Below are positions 45,167 to 60,200 of a stretch of 64,000 nucleotides of DNA, one piece after another. Numbering within the stretch: the first letter of the stretch is position 1; each line of letters opens with the position of its first letter. The stretch is from Salvelinus alpinus (lineage: Eukaryota; Chordata; Actinopteri; Salmoniformes; Salmonidae). Where the stretch lies: NCBI RefSeq assembly GCF_045679555.1, contig NC_092087.1:23026925-23090924 (forward strand), in the 5' to 3' direction. A program made the translations under genes and the position numbers. The notes beneath the pieces were generated by a model that was not told the origin of the DNA, made no database searches, and was given only the letters and a program-made list of their open reading frames with translations.

Positions 45167-45285
45167 ACGTTCTGTTTGAAAGTAGTGAGTGACTCCATCA
45201 TCTATGGAGGAGAATGTGAGCCCTGAGCTCTATCTAGCTCTCGAGCCAGAGCAGAGCCAGGACCCTATGGATAGCAGCTCTCAAG
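45167..45285 (+). other. dido1: dido1 start-codon exon
   Basis: The acceptor ends at 45166, 37 bases of UTR follow, and ATG at 45204 opens [17 protein letters not shown]. The exon ends with one base of an Ala codon completed at 45566. The acidic opening resembles the DIDO1 N-terminus. Confidence 0.85.
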
Positions 45286-48200
45286 GTACCTTGGACTAGC
45301 TTCCTTTCCCTTGTCAATGACAGGGGCATCTTGTTTGTCTAACTTTAATGGGCACTGCACTGCTGGATTCTCTGTAATTACTCTTTGTACGGTGTTGATT
45401 AGTGTGTAGGGTCAGGATTACTAGAATCACAATGGATTTCACTATTGCTATATACGCTTTGAAGACCTAATTAGCTTAGTAAATCATAGTCTTTTGATTG
45501 GCAAAATCTGCTGCTTCACGTAAACACATTATTCGTTGCCCTTAATGTGTCTATACCATCAACAGCTATCCCAGAGGACAATAAGGTCCAGAAGGACATA
45601 GTAGATAAAGAAGACCAAGAGCACGGTGACAATGCTACGGAGGAAAAGCTAGAGGAGACGGAGCAATCTGCTAAGACCACAAGCGAGTTCAAGAAGACCT
45701 GGGGATTCCGCCGGACCACCATAGCCAAGAGAGAAATGCCAGGAGACACGACTGCTGAGATCCAGGATGGCCAAGTAGGGCCTGTGCGCCGCAGCGGGAG
45801 GCAGGCCAAACGCACTGACAAGTTGGAGGAGTTCCTGCTCACCACCAAGAGAGCGCGTACAGTGGGGAGGAGGAGTGCACCTGGCAGCATAGAGGGTGGG
45901 GACCCTCCCTCCCAGACCCATACAGATGCGGAGACTGCCTCTGAGGCCAGCTTTGACGGCAACACAGAGGCCAAGTCTGTAGAGGGTAAACCAGATTCCC
46001 CAGTGAGGAAGACGAGCAGGAAGAGGATAACTCGGAAGGCTAAAGGCCGTGGCAGCTGCAGAGGTGGCTCGGTCAGTGACGATGGAAGCTCTGACAACGA
46101 AGAGAAGGGTAGTGGAGATGCACCCAAAGAGCCCCAGCCTCAGCCCCAGGAGGAGAAGGATGAGGACAAGAAGACAATCATCCCTGAAAAGAAAGAGGAG
46201 GAGGATATAGTGCAGCTGCAGCCAGAGCAGGACTCTGTGAAGAAAGAAGTGTCAGAAAAAGAAGAGAAGGAGGACGAGAAGGAGGAAAATGAAAAAGAGG
46301 AGAGTGAGGGAAAGCCCGTGGAGACCAGTGGGAGGCATGCCTCCAGGTCCAGCAGTCCTGCCAAGGCGGCCAGTAGGGGCACCAACCCAAACAAGAGAGA
46401 CACCAAGTCCAGAGGAGGGGCAAAAACCCGCAAAGAGGAAGATGATGATGATGAATACCCGTCATCCTCATCATCCAGTGACTCGGGCGACGCTGAAGGA
46501 TATGACCCTAATGCATTGTACTGCATCTGTCGACAGAAACACAACAAAAGGTAAGCATTTGGATGTTATTTTGCATTTCAATTGGAAATCTGATGCCTTT
46601 AGTACTTACAAATGCTTTGTCTGATCCTTCATGGATTACGGATTGTGATCAAAATAGCCTCCATTTCCCACCTACAAGGGGATGAATAGTTAGTGATTAG
46701 TTAACCTGAGTGATGTCCTTGACTTGTAAACTATTATCACAATACTTTGCAGCCAATAGGATATGTATTGCGATTCGATACTGTTAATTTACTATGATTC
46801 AATGTTTCATATTGCTCACCACATGGTCGCTGGACCAGAGAGAAAGCCATGAGAAACAAATTTTGATCAGTCAGGAAAATAAAAGTGCTCAAAACAAATT
46901 GGCCCCCTTTTTAAAAGATGGAGAACAAGCTGTGAAAGTAAAATACTGGAGTTTTGGTGCAGGTACAGCCAACTAGCGCAAAAATATAGCGACATTGTCA
47001 AAACAATGTGATATAAATTGTCAAAAATAATATCACAATATGTAACCCTCCCATTGCTACTGTTTGCATAGTAGTCTCTCTATGCTCTGCTAAGTGCTCT
47101 GTGTGCGCCCAGGTTCATGATCTGCTGCGACCGCTGTGAGGAGTGGTTCCATGGAGACTGTGTGGGCATCACTGAGGCTCGTGGACGTCTGATGGAGAGG
47201 AACGGGGAGGACTACGTCTGCCCCAACTGCACCACCCAGAAGAGCCAGACAGCCAAGCCCAATGGCAAACTCAAAGCAGCTGTCCCTGGAGCCCGCAAGG
47301 CCGAGCAGAGCCCCTCTGTGGCAGCCTCCTCACCTACAGCTGCTGCTGGTGCAGATGAGAAGGGTGGCGATGACTTGGGTATTAAAGGGAGAATAGAGAA
47401 AACAACAAACCCCAGTGGAAAAAAGAAGATCAAGATTTTTCAGGCAGTAGGTTTTCTATTACTTTTCTCATAGCTCCAGTGGATGAACCCAACAAAAAAC
47501 CTGTTCAAGTTTGTCATGCCAATAATAGCTTTCTGAAAGACATCTGAGAGCTCCATATTAGGGATGAGTGTGAATACTTGATTGAAGGTTTCTATTTTAT
47601 TACTAATAATTGAATAAAAGCACTCAATGTGTAAACAATGGCAACATATCAAACTCTGAGAGGTGTTTATTGTTTGTAGTGAAAGTAGGTTTTCGTTTCA
47701 GTTGTATCAGGACAGCCTGTATTTGGAACAACCGTGTGCACCTCTGTGACCTGTTTGACTTTCAACAGGCTGCAGAGGAGTCTAATCTGCCCAAATGTAT
47801 CGGGCCAGGCTGTGAGAAGAACGCCCTGAAGGACTCTGTCTACTGCGGCAGCGAGTGTATCCTGAGACATGCCGCCGCAGCCATGGCAGCCAAGTCCATC
47901 TCCGAGCCCAAGCAGAAAGATGAACCTAAGCAGAAAGACCAAGACAAGGCCAAGGGACAGAAGAAAACACCTGGTACCAGGGCAACGCCCAAGGTAAACA
48001 TGGGGTTCATAAGATACCGAAGATGTTTACATTTTTACCTACTGAAACTGGTTAGTAATATATTGTGTGGAGCCCAAATTAAGCATAGGCCTCATACATT
48101 CCAATGTTTTGAAAGACGTTCTCTAAATCAGGCCAAAAAAGGTACACCAATTTTGAGTGTGAATATCTCATTACCAACGGGTTATACAACTGGTTAGATT

Positions 48201-51200
48201 TCTTTCAGAAATATCTGAGTAATTATAGTGACCTGAAATAATGTTTATTGGTTACTTGCTAGATTGTTATTTTTTCTGAGTCATTGGTAGCAAACATTCA
48301 TGGGAAGGTTGGTGATTGATTGCATCAGTTGGAACTACAGAACACAATTCTGGTCTGAGGAACATCTTGTGGAGGAGAGACAGGGGGACATTGCCCCAGG
48401 ATAAATATATTTGCCGTCATTTGATTGCTATTCAATAGCTATTTCATCTATTCAGCGGTGTCTAATAAATTACAGACAACTGTCATATGATTTACTAAAT
48501 TGTAATTCTTCCCCCAACATAATGAATTGGCAGCAGTTTAAAATTGTATATACAGTACCAGTCAAAAGTTTGGACACCTACTCACGAAAAGGGTTTTTCT
48601 TTATTTTTACTTAAGACATCAAAACTGTGAAATAACACACATGGTATCATGTAGTAACCAAACAAGTGTATTTTATATTTGAGATTCTTCAAATAGCCAC
48701 CCTTTGCCTTATCAGCTTTGCACACACTTGGCATTTTCTCAACCAGCTTCATGAGGTAGTCAGTCACCTGATATGCTTTTCCAACAGTCTTGAAGGAGTT
48801 CTCACATATGCTGGGCACTTGTTGGCTGTTTTTCCTTCACTCTGCGGTCCAACTCATCCCAAACCATGTCAATTGGGTTGAGGTTGGGTGATTGTGGAGG
48901 CCAGGTCATCTGATGCAGCATTCCATCACTCTCCTTCTTAGTCAAATAGCCCTTGCACAGACTGGAGGTGTGTTTTGGGTCATTGTCCTGTTGAAAAACG
49001 AATGATAGTCCCACTAAGCCCAAACCAGATGGGATGGCATATCGCTGCAGAATGCTGTGGTAACCATGCTGGTTAAGTGTGCCTTGAATTCTAAATAAAT
49101 CAGACAGTGTCACCAGCAAAGCACCCCCACACCATCACACCTCCTTCTCTATGCTTCACGGTGGGAACCACACATGCGGAGATCATCGGTTCACCTACTC
49201 TGTGTCTCATAAAGACACGGCGGTTGGAACCAAGAATCTCAACTTTGGACTCATCAGACCAAAGGACCGATTTCCAACAGTCTAATGTCCATTGCTCGTG
49301 TTTTTTGGCCCAAGCACATCTCTTCTTCTTATTGGTGTCCTTTAGTAGTGATTTATTTGCAGCAATTCGACCACAAAGACCTGATTCATGCAGTCTCCTC
49401 TGAACAGTTGATGTTGACGTGTCTGTTACTTGTGAAACAATTTTTCGGGCTGCAATTTCTGAGGCTGGTAACTTTAACTTATCATCTGCAGCAGAGATAA
49501 CTCCAGGTCTTCCTTTCCTGTGGCGGTCCTCATAAGAGCCAGTTTCATCATAGCGCTTGATGGTTTTTGCGACTAAGGCCTTCATGTCTTAAAGTAATGA
49601 TGGGCTGTCGTTTCTCTTTGCTTATTTGAGCTGTTCTTGCCATAATATGGACTTGGTTATCTTCTGAATACCAACCCGACCTTTTCACAACACAACGGAT
49701 TGGCTGAAACACATTAAGAAGGAAAGAAATTCCACAAATGCAATTTTTACAAGGCACACCTGTTAACTGAAATGCATTCCAGGTGACTACCTCATGAAGC
49801 TGGTTGAGAGAATGCCAAGAGTGTGCAAAGCTGTCATCAATTACATACATAACACCATAACTTTCAATATTTTGCTATGAAACCCTTCCTGTGCCCGTTA
49901 CTGATTTGAGTGAATGTCTGTCTGTCCATCCAGAAGAATTCCACCACTGGGAGGAAGACCAGCAAGAAGTCCACAGAGGAGGAAGAGTCTGACGGTGAGG
50001 CTGATGAGGATGGTGATGAAGAGTCACACGAAGAGCATCCACCGCCACCCGCCATGTCGTCCTGGTCCAGCGACCATAATTACAATGCAGTAACGCCAGA
50101 AAAGACTACACCCATAGCACCACCAACAGTGTTAAACAAAACGTGTATGTATCTCTTTGAAGGTCTTAATAATCCACTCTTAACTGTTTATCTTCTCACA
50201 CTATAGGGGTTGTCAAGTGAGACAGTTGAATGTATGATATGCATTGATCTATTACGGGTTCTTTGAAAAACCACGTTGTTTGCCCATTATAAATGTGGTT
50301 GTTATCATGGTGACGTAATGGCTTAGATGAATGACCCATATCTTTGGGGAAAACTGTAATGACAATGGGTCCCCGGATGTATTCTGAGTATGTTGCCAGG
50401 GCATGGTTACTTAGTCAGGTATGCAGAGTGGGTAAGTACACATTGCAATGAATGGATACAAAGGTAAGTATTTTAGGATTTATTTTGAAAACCCTATTGT
50501 TAAAAAGAAAATCAGTAACCATGAACAAAACAATGGTTGGGGATTACTTGTGTAGATTCATATAAATTCTAGGTTACTGTATGCTGTTTGTGTGTTGGCA
50601 CCATGTGGAGCGTGTGAGTATCTCCACGTGCTCCTCTTGCTGTTCATCTGAAGGCAGTCCCTCCCTCTTCTCTCCAGCAGGTAGGTCTGTGACGTTTTAT
50701 CCCTGGATTTATACAGTTGACTATACAGAAATACAGCTCACTGCTGATTTAATTAAGCCATAAGTTTCTTCAGCGCAGCCAAGGAAGTATTCACTATTAG
50801 TTTTGTAAATAACGTGCTGGGTTTTAAAATAGTTTGCATTATTATTCATATTGAATGTCATGCATCCAAACTCCCTCTGCGACACTGGCAATAAAATAAA
50901 AGGTGTTAAGACAGATTTTGGATGCCTTGATTGATTATGGGAGAGGTCTTGGATTACTGGGGATGTCCTGGCCAGTTGCTCTGACAGCATGTGCCACAGA
51001 TCTACACCGTGCCAGGAGGAAGTGCAAGTCTGAAGCGGACAGACTGGGGAACAGCTGGGACAGGAAATCTATAGTTTCTTCTACTGAGACAAGACCGGCT
51101 GAAGACACAGAAGCACAGAAGTATTAGAATGACTGCACAAGAAGAGTGGAAGACCACAGTCGTCATAAACTATACATAAAGAGCAGGGAGGCAGACTGTT

Positions 51201-54200
51201 GTCACCTAAAAGTTATACCACACTTCTGATTTACTGATATGAAAATATATGAAAGATATATTCAGGGACAATTTAGTATATTTATCACTATGAGGAACTC
51301 TGCTTTGGTTCCTAGCTTTATCCAGGTTACTTAAGAAGGCAGATATTACAGGTTGTGGATTTTTGGAGTGTGAGGGCAGTCGCAAGGTATTTGGTAGTTC
51401 ATGCTCTCCAGAATCATCTTATCCACCATAATACCATCTGTCTGTTACTCTCGACCTTGAGGGATGTCATATGTGATTCACTCAACCTGCTTGCATGTCT
51501 ATATCTTCTGATCTGTAATATCTTATTTTGCAGACATACAAGTTCTGATTATGACATTTTGATTGTTTGACAACGAGATCTATATTTTTTGGTACAAATC
51601 AGTCAACTTGAAATTGTGTCTCTGGATCAATTAGCAATTGTGTAGTTGGTGATGGCAGTAACATTTTCTCTTGATGGCACTCGGGTATTGCCGTTTTGCA
51701 TGTACATCCCAAATTCTCATACTTTGGTAATGAGCAACACAGACATGGCAGAAAAGCTTAATGTGCTTTAACAAAGCTATAACTAATATAGATGCACATA
51801 TTTTGACATGGTCATACAAATGTAATTTGAGCTAGTATGCACAACCCATGTCTGTGGAAGATGTTGCATTGATCTTGAATAGTTTTTATTGGATTGTTGA
51901 GGTTGATAATATTCCTTGACAATACATATTTAGTCTTTATTGAATTCTCATTAAATGCGTGTAACCCTGAAGGTAGATGGTGTTAGGATATCACTACACT
52001 GTTTTCTTTGCTAGCTTTGCTAGCTTCACAGCTCTACTTTCAGTGGTGAACATATCCAATTTTAGCTGGGTAGTATGAAGATATAAAATGTTCAGACATT
52101 ATTTTCCTTGACATGGTAAGTTCCAAGTTCAGTTGAACTTTTGGGAAACATTGGTTGTTTTTGGGCCACTTGATAGAGTGGGTCAACTGGTGGGATCTTC
52201 AAAGACCAGACAAAGGGAGAAAGCAATAGAATTTTCGTTTTGTGGAGAAATGCCTGTACCCAGTGACTTTCTAGACAGGGTGTCTTTGGACACATCTAGT
52301 ATCTGTTCTTATCTAATGGGTTGTTGATTGGGGTCCAGTGCTGTAGCTCAGGAACGGATGTAAAATGTTGGTTATGCAGGCACCATTCATATCAGAGAGC
52401 ACTGTTGCTTAGTACACAGTCAGGCCTGTGAGGATTTAGTCAGCTCATCCTTTCTGATAAGACTGAAGTGTTGTCTTGCCGACATTCTTCATGAAAAGGA
52501 TTACCACCATTTCAACTGATGTTAAGAGGATTGAAATTGCACCGCCAACATGATGGCGATACATTTTTGCCGGAGAATAATGGAGATTTCTAAGTTCTAA
52601 CGTTCTGTTTTTATATTTATTCAACCCATTGTTGTATGTATGCATATTGTTGGCTTTTTCAGTGTGTGGAAAGATGTATTTAACCATTTTGTGTTTCTAA
52701 CGTCAAGGTATTTATTTCTACATCCAACAAAGAGAGGAGGTCCTGTCTTCAAATCACCAATATTTTGTGTTTTTTGTATGCATTCTGGTCAGATGCTGTC
52801 TGACAGTCATTAAGTGAATCTAAGTGGGGATATCTTACACCACCTCAAGATCACATTGAATATTCCTACATGTTCCAAATTCAGAATTCTATTTACTTGA
52901 CATTATGTTTATGATGGTTCACATACTGTTTGTACTTAAGTTTAAAATAAGTTGTTTTATCCTTCGCAGCTCCTGAAAAGGAGAGTGAAGAGGACCAGAG
53001 TGAGAAGGAACCAACCCATCCTGAGAAGAAGTCTCCTGCTTCTACAGTGCTGCTCAAAGGAGGAAAGAAGTCTCCTGGCCCCAAAGTATTAAAGATATAC
53101 ACCAGACGCAATAAACCAGCATCTCCAGTCAGCAGTGCTAAGGCACCAAAGAAACAACCATATCCCACTCCTAGCAAAACAACCAAATCCAAGAAACCAC
53201 CACCACCACCACCTGCTGTCCTGACCCCTTCTGCCCCTGGCTCTCTAGATGCCCCACGACATCACGTCACAGGGGCCCTGAGGGTCGGCAAGTCCAGCTT
53301 TACCATCCCTAAGAAGCAGGCCCAGCCCCAGCAGAGAGACTCCTTAGGCCGTAGTCCATCCAGAATCCAGTCCTCACCAGCCCCCTCCTCCCGACGCCCT
53401 GAGCCAGCCACTTTAGCACCTTCCATGATGTGCCCGACGGCTCCACCCAACAACCAGATGAGACAGAACATCCGCCGCTCGCTCACAGACATCCTATACA
53501 AGAGGTGTGTACCCCATAAGTTTATTGGAGAGAATAGTTTGTATTGTTTTGTGAACTTCATGCTACCTAAGGTCATTCATCAGAATGTTTATATTTCTAA
53601 AAGAAAACTGTTGTAGGCCAATGGGAAATAGATTTGCCTGAAATCTTTATTAAAAAATAAAAATACTAATAAAAATAAATTAAAAAATAAAAATAAGAAA
53701 TGCTCTAAATGTGAGTTGTATCTCATTGTCCCACCAGGGTGAGTGACAGTGATGATTTGAATATGTCTGAGAACGAGGTGGGAAAACTGGCTGTCAACAT
53801 TGAGAAAGAGATGTTCAACCTCTGCTTGTGCACGGACAGCAAGTACAAGAACAAGTACAGGGGCCTCATGTTCAACCTGAAGGACCCCAAAAACAAGGTC
53901 AGTCCACAGAAACACAGACGTGGGCTCTTTTGTGTCTGCAGAAGAGACTAGTCAAGCGATACGTTGTGTATGCTAAACCAAATATGCTGAATGTTGAAAA
54001 GCCATGTACATTTTAATGACAAACTGTCTTTCTATATTATAGTACTGCGTTGTTGGTATGTGGGTAAATTCACTTACAACATGAATTGATCGTGAGTCAT
54101 GAATTGGATTTAAATTAATCTGCTGAATATTGGAAGTTATGTTCACTCCAACCCAGATGCGCAGCCTACCAGACCTAGAATTATGTGAATGACAGTGTGT

Positions 54201-57200
54201 TGTTCTTGTCTCAGGGCCTTTTCTACAGGGTGGTCTGGGGAGAGGTCAGCCCCTTCAGGCTGGTGAGGCTGAGTGCAGATGAGCTGCTCTCCAAAGAGAT
54301 CTCAGAGTGGAGGAAGCCTGACACCACTGAGGTAAGAGAACATGATAATGGAAACCAATAATTCTATGAACAGAGCAATACTTGGAATTTCATTGATTGT
54401 GCAACTAAATATCACTACTGAAGAGACCATGTCATTAGCCTTATATTCCCATATATTGCTACAGACACTAAGTTGATGACCTACGTTGTATCCTATAGGC
54501 TCCCAGCGCTAGATCCCAGACAGGGCAGTCCAAATCGAGCCATAGGCAGGATGCTGGCGCCCCTGATGTGGACATGGAGGACGCTCCTCCAATGTCTGAT
54601 GGAGATGTGTGTGTCTCTGGCACCTCCCCATCTCCTCGCATGGCATCTGCTGCAGTAAGTGGTGGTTTTGTCTTTCATCTTCATTTTCCCTTTGGGTAAT
54701 ATATTGTGGTTTTACATTTGAATTATCTTGCCAACCAATCCTTCTTTAAACTGTCCCTTTGTCCTACTGAAGCTCATTGCCATCTGCCCCGCACCCTTGC
54801 ATCACTCAAATCACACCCACTGTGCATAAATGTAGCTATTGTTTTTCAGTTGATCTAATGATTCATGTATCAGAACTTTATTGCCATACAACAAATGGTT
54901 CCTCAGAATAATTTTGGTATTCAGGCCCTCATCAGATTTGGCTATGGTTTATGTGCTATTTTGAGAATCCATTGAAGGTCATTTTGTTGATTTGACTGTC
55001 TCTCTGGTCTCCTTTTCCAATGTGTTCAGGAACAAGAGGAAGCTGGCTCCACTCCCTTCTCTGGCTCAGTTCAGGCTGGGGTGAAGAGTGGCAGTGCCCT
55101 GCCAGATATCTTCAGCATGATGCGGGACACCACGGCCGAACACAGGGCCCATCTCTTTGACCTCAATTGCAAAATCTGTACAGGTAAAAATGAATGAAAA
55201 GAATGAGAGGTGAAGTGTTTTGATGGTATGTAAGAAACGGTGGCATATGTCCCTCAAAGATCTGAGGAAATATCTTAATTCCTATTACTCCATGCTTCAC
55301 TTAGTGGATTTGAAGGTTTAAGCAGCCTCTGTCTCCTCTCTTCCAGGCCAGAAGTCTGCAGACGATGAACCAGCAGCCAAGAAGGCCAAACTCTCCAAGA
55401 AGCCCGAGGTGAGGCAAGAGGTGAGACGCTTGCCCAGGTCCTCCTCAGGTGAAGGTGTCCTGGTCAATTATCCCGGCAGTGAGACACCAGTCCCTGAGCC
55501 CCTGCCCTACCATGAGGACGCAGGCATCATGTTGCCTCCACCCCAGACCCCAGCCCCTGTCACTGTACCAGCCGTCTCCTCTGTCAGCATCACCCGCAGA
55601 GATCCCCGCATGGCAAGACACAGCTCTGGAGTGACGGTCACCCACTCAGCCCCAGACACCTCCATGGTAGCACCAATCTCAACAGATACCTATTCAAGAC
55701 CCATTCCAACAGAGTCCTATTCAAGACCTATCCCAGCAGAGCCCGCTCCGGTTGTAGTGATGGAGGTGGTGCCCAAGGGGCCCCTCCCCATGCCCCCGGC
55801 TCCTCCACCCTCCATCCCCAGGCCCGTCATGCAGAAAGCTGCCTCGTCAGAGCCTCCTCCAGAGGGTGAGACTGCCATCTTCCTCCATAGTCAGGAGATG
55901 ATGTGGAAAGGATTCGTCAACATGCACACCGTGGCTAAGTTTGTCACTAAAGCATACCTGGTCTCAGGAACCTTTGAGCACCTGAAAGAGGTTGGTTATT
56001 CATTTGTTTGAAAAAAACTTAGGTCAATGGTAGTTTTTTTTACGTGAGCTAAGAAAAAACACATTGTAGAACTAATAACTCAGAGACTGACATGACAGCT
56101 GTTATATTTTAATCATAGTGAAACTTGAACTCAATTTTGACCAGAATAAATGTATTACTTGTTTGATCTGGTTGTGAATAGATGTGGTAATAATGTCATC
56201 AGAGTTCAACACAAAGGTGACATTGTTAATCCTGTATAGGATCTACCTGACACCATCCACATCGGAGGCCGAATCTCCCCCAGCACCGTGTGGGACTATG
56301 TGGGGAAACTAAAAACGTCTCTGTCCAAGGTAAAGCTGTTCACCATGAGGTATTTATACACAACCTACTTCCTGGTCGAGGACCCTAAGGTCATACCTCT
56401 CTCTTTGGGTTTGCTCTGTCCCCAGGAGCTGTGTCTGATCCGGTTCCATCCAGCCACAGAGGAAGAGGAGGTGGCCTATGTCTCTCTCTTCTCCTATTTC
56501 AGTAGCAGGAAGCGCTTTGGAGTGGTCGCCAACAACAACCGCCGCATCAAAGACCTGTACCTCATCCCCCTGAGCTCCAAGGACCCTCTGCCCTCCAAAC
56601 TGTTACCCTTCGATGGGCCAGGTAAGCATCTGCAGGGAGACACAGAGGCCTCTGATAATCCACACACTGGTTTCAATATGATGTGTCAATATACCTGAAC
56701 ATAATTAAGTTAGTAATGATGTCAGTCTATAGTTTATTTCTGAGTGGTAAGTATCTTCAGGGTTTAGTTTGTTTTCTTCTGTGTGAAATGAGAGCTTGTT
56801 TCATGAAGTTGATTTATGATATACACTGTAGGGGGCGATCATGTGCTTTTGTTGTTGCCTTCCTCTTTGAACATCCCTCTGTACTTTTTCTGTGCACTCT
56901 CTGTACTTGTGTATATTATCTTGTATCACATGTCTGTCTTAAATAAAGGATGTTGTGCATCACAGGTTGGTGCCACCTTAGATGTCAGTCTCAGCCTGTT
57001 GTTTTTAAGGCTCACCTTTTATTCTGCACTGTAGATACTCCAGTGAAAAATGTTTGGGTAATGATGTTGTTTCTGAAAATGACATCTGCCACAGTATGTT
57101 ACATTTAAAGTGTTCTACACTGCAACTTGGTGTACTGCATTAGTGGATCTCCAGTACTTACATGTCATAACTGAAGCGGCAGCACCTGACCTGCACCTAG

Positions 57201-60200
57201 CCCATCCCATACCACAAACTGAATGCCTGGGGAGCCATGGTAAGTTATCTTGAGAGAGGTCCAGCTCAGTGAGCCTTGGACAGAGATTGGCCCACTCATG
57301 TTGCTGTTTTCAAGAAGATTAAGGACAAGAATAATCTATGGCTTTCAACCACTTGTCAGACTGAATTTAAGAATCAAGAAACACATCCATTTAGTTTGTC
57401 AGCAGAGGTTGGGTTGGTATGTGTCTTTAAAAAAGTAAGCTGAGTGCAATGCACTGTACAACACATATATTGTCTTTTTTATATGGCATCGTAATAAATA
57501 TTTGGAAATGTCCACTTATTTACAAGTGACTTCATGAGAATGCATACTAATGACAATCTAGGAAGATGAAAAGCCTTTTGAAACTGGTGAATGTGAGTGT
57601 TTGTGTAACTTTGAAGGGTGATGAGGTTGTTTGATCAAACAGGAACATGTAGTCTAATGCAGTGCAGACAGTTACATTTCTCAAAGTATGATGGGAAGTT
57701 TGACTGCTCAGCATTTTGATGATTCTTACTACTTTTATAAAGGTTGTCTATGGCCTACAATTCTTGTTTTGTATTCTTTTGACACATTCATATTATAATT
57801 TAATGGTTATACTTTTACCTGATTATACAGGTGGCATTGTTTGCTCATGTTATCGATTCTTTGAACAATTCAAAATGGAAAGTGAAGACCACTTCAAACA
57901 GATCTGTGTCTCTGGAAATGTTTTTTTGATTCTAATTGAGATATGCAGTATACAAGTATGTGAGTGGATACATATGTTCTAGAATGTTTTTATTACATTT
58001 TCATTATTTTACCTTTCTGTCTTGTAGGTCTTGAGCCAGCGCGCCCTAACCTCCTCCTCGGCTTGGTGATCTGCCAGAAGGACAAGAAGCGTGCTGTAGC
58101 CTCCTTTGAGACTGAAGAGAAGCGTTCCATGACCCAAATCAGAGACCTAGATGACACAGGCCTTCCAAAACCAACCTCAGCCGTCAAGGCTGAAGTGAAA
58201 GCAGAGAAAGCCTTGCGGTACACCCAAGATCTTCCCTTCAACACATCCCCCCCAGGTACACCTCCCCCTCTCAGCTCCTCAGGGACCTCATCCACCTCCA
58301 TGGCAGCCTCATCAGTGCTGTCCTTCCTGTCCTCTGTCAAAGCCCCTGCTATAGGCAGAGAGTCACCTTCCTCCAGCTCTGCTGCGTCCTCTGCTACCAA
58401 TGCCACCCCCCTTCAGACCATCCTGAAGACTTTGTTTGGGAACAAGATGCAGGACTCTGAGGCCTCCATGTCCCCTTCTGAGCATGGTGCTGTTGATGTC
58501 TCAGCCGGCCCCGCTACTCTGCTTGATCCCATCGTTCAGCAGTTTGGACAGATTTCTAAGGAGAAGCAGATGGAGGAGGATGAGGATGACCGACCATATG
58601 ACCCAGAGGAGGAGTATGACCCAGGTATGGGCTATGGAGCACCCCAGAAGTTAGTTAAAGAACCTGAGGTCATCAAGCAGCCAGAGGCTACGGATCTGGA
58701 CGATGTGGCCTATGATCCGGAGGATGACACCATCTTTGAGGAGGTCAGGACTGATGTCCCTGGTCAAGCCAGGGCCGCACCTGGAGGTCTGACCAAACAG
58801 CAGAAAATGCTGGAGGATCTCAACAAACAGATTGAGGAGCAGAAACGTCAGCTTGAGGAGCAGGAGGAATCCATCCACCAACCAGGGTCAACCAAAGGGA
58901 CATCAGCTGCCTCGTTCTCAGTCATTGACAGCTTGATCTCACAGCCATCCCTACTGGCCAACAGTCAGCTCCTGCAGCTGGGAAAAAAGGTTGATGAGTT
59001 GATGAAATCCTCCTCTGCTGCCGCTCCTTTGATTAACCAGAGAAGGGACCCAAGGCAGAGCAGGGACCCCAGGCCGAGTAGAGACCCCAGGAGGCTAACC
59101 TCAGACTCAATAGAAAAAGAAGAGACACCTCTTCCTGCTCCTGTCACAGCCACCACGCAACCACCACAGACTGATGCCCAAGAACCAGAAACACCACTGT
59201 CCCAAGAAGAGGTTATAACAGAATCTCTTCCCTTCCTGGAATCAGACACAACAGAGGAGTCCATTCCCCTGTTAGGTGAGCGTGTAGAACCTGATATGGA
59301 GGTCAATTACGTGGAGAAACGAACTGTGGAATCGGAGAAAGTCGACCCAACCAAGAGTGACTTTGACAAATACAGTATTTGGCCAAATGCAGCCAGCATT
59401 TTAAAGACAGGAGAGATTTCTAATTCTGAGCAGAACAGTCAAGAGTCTACGTCCTCTGGCTACTTCAAGATGTCCGCAAACAGCTCCTCAGCTTCACCTA
59501 CAATTCATGTACTGTCTCAGAATGTCAACCAGGATAGCTCCACCCTAGTGGACACTCAATCCTCCCACATGTTACACATGGAAACATCAGGCTACATGGA
59601 CTATGGAGCTCCTCCTGACATTCCGCCAACAGCCACCTTCCCACCCCACCTTGGACCCCGACCGATGCAAGGTCCACCTCCAATGCTTGGGCCACCACCC
59701 ATGCAGAGTATTCCTTCCTTGTCAGGCTCTCTACCTATGCAGAGACCTCCACCCATACCGGTTCCTTCACCCATGCAAGTGGAGAGTGACCAGTCTCAGT
59801 ACTCTCAGTATGGGTCAACTCCTGCTGCTTACCCTCCCTATCAGAACCAGTGGGGTGGCTCTCAGCAGCAGTATGAGGCACCCCTTGGACCTCCACTCCA
59901 GACCATGATGCAACCCAGAGGACCCCCTCCATTCCAGCCGATGGGCCAGAGAGCTCCACCTCCCCAGATGTTCAATGCCCCCATGGGTTCCCTGGCTCCC
60001 CGGCACATGGGGCAGCAAGGCCCACCTCCAGGCCAGTTCATGGAGGGCCATGGCCTTCCCCCACCTCCTACTTTTGATGGGCAAAATGGTTTAGCTCCAG
60101 CAAGGTTCACTGGACCCCCTCCTCCATTCAACTTCCCTGGACCCAGAGGCCCCCCTCCTCCCTTCACAGGGCCTCCCCCAGGCCACTTTGACAACAGAGG

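Noticed and set aside
45516..46127. 203-codon antisense frame
   Set aside because: Mirror of the charged dido1 exon 45566-46550.
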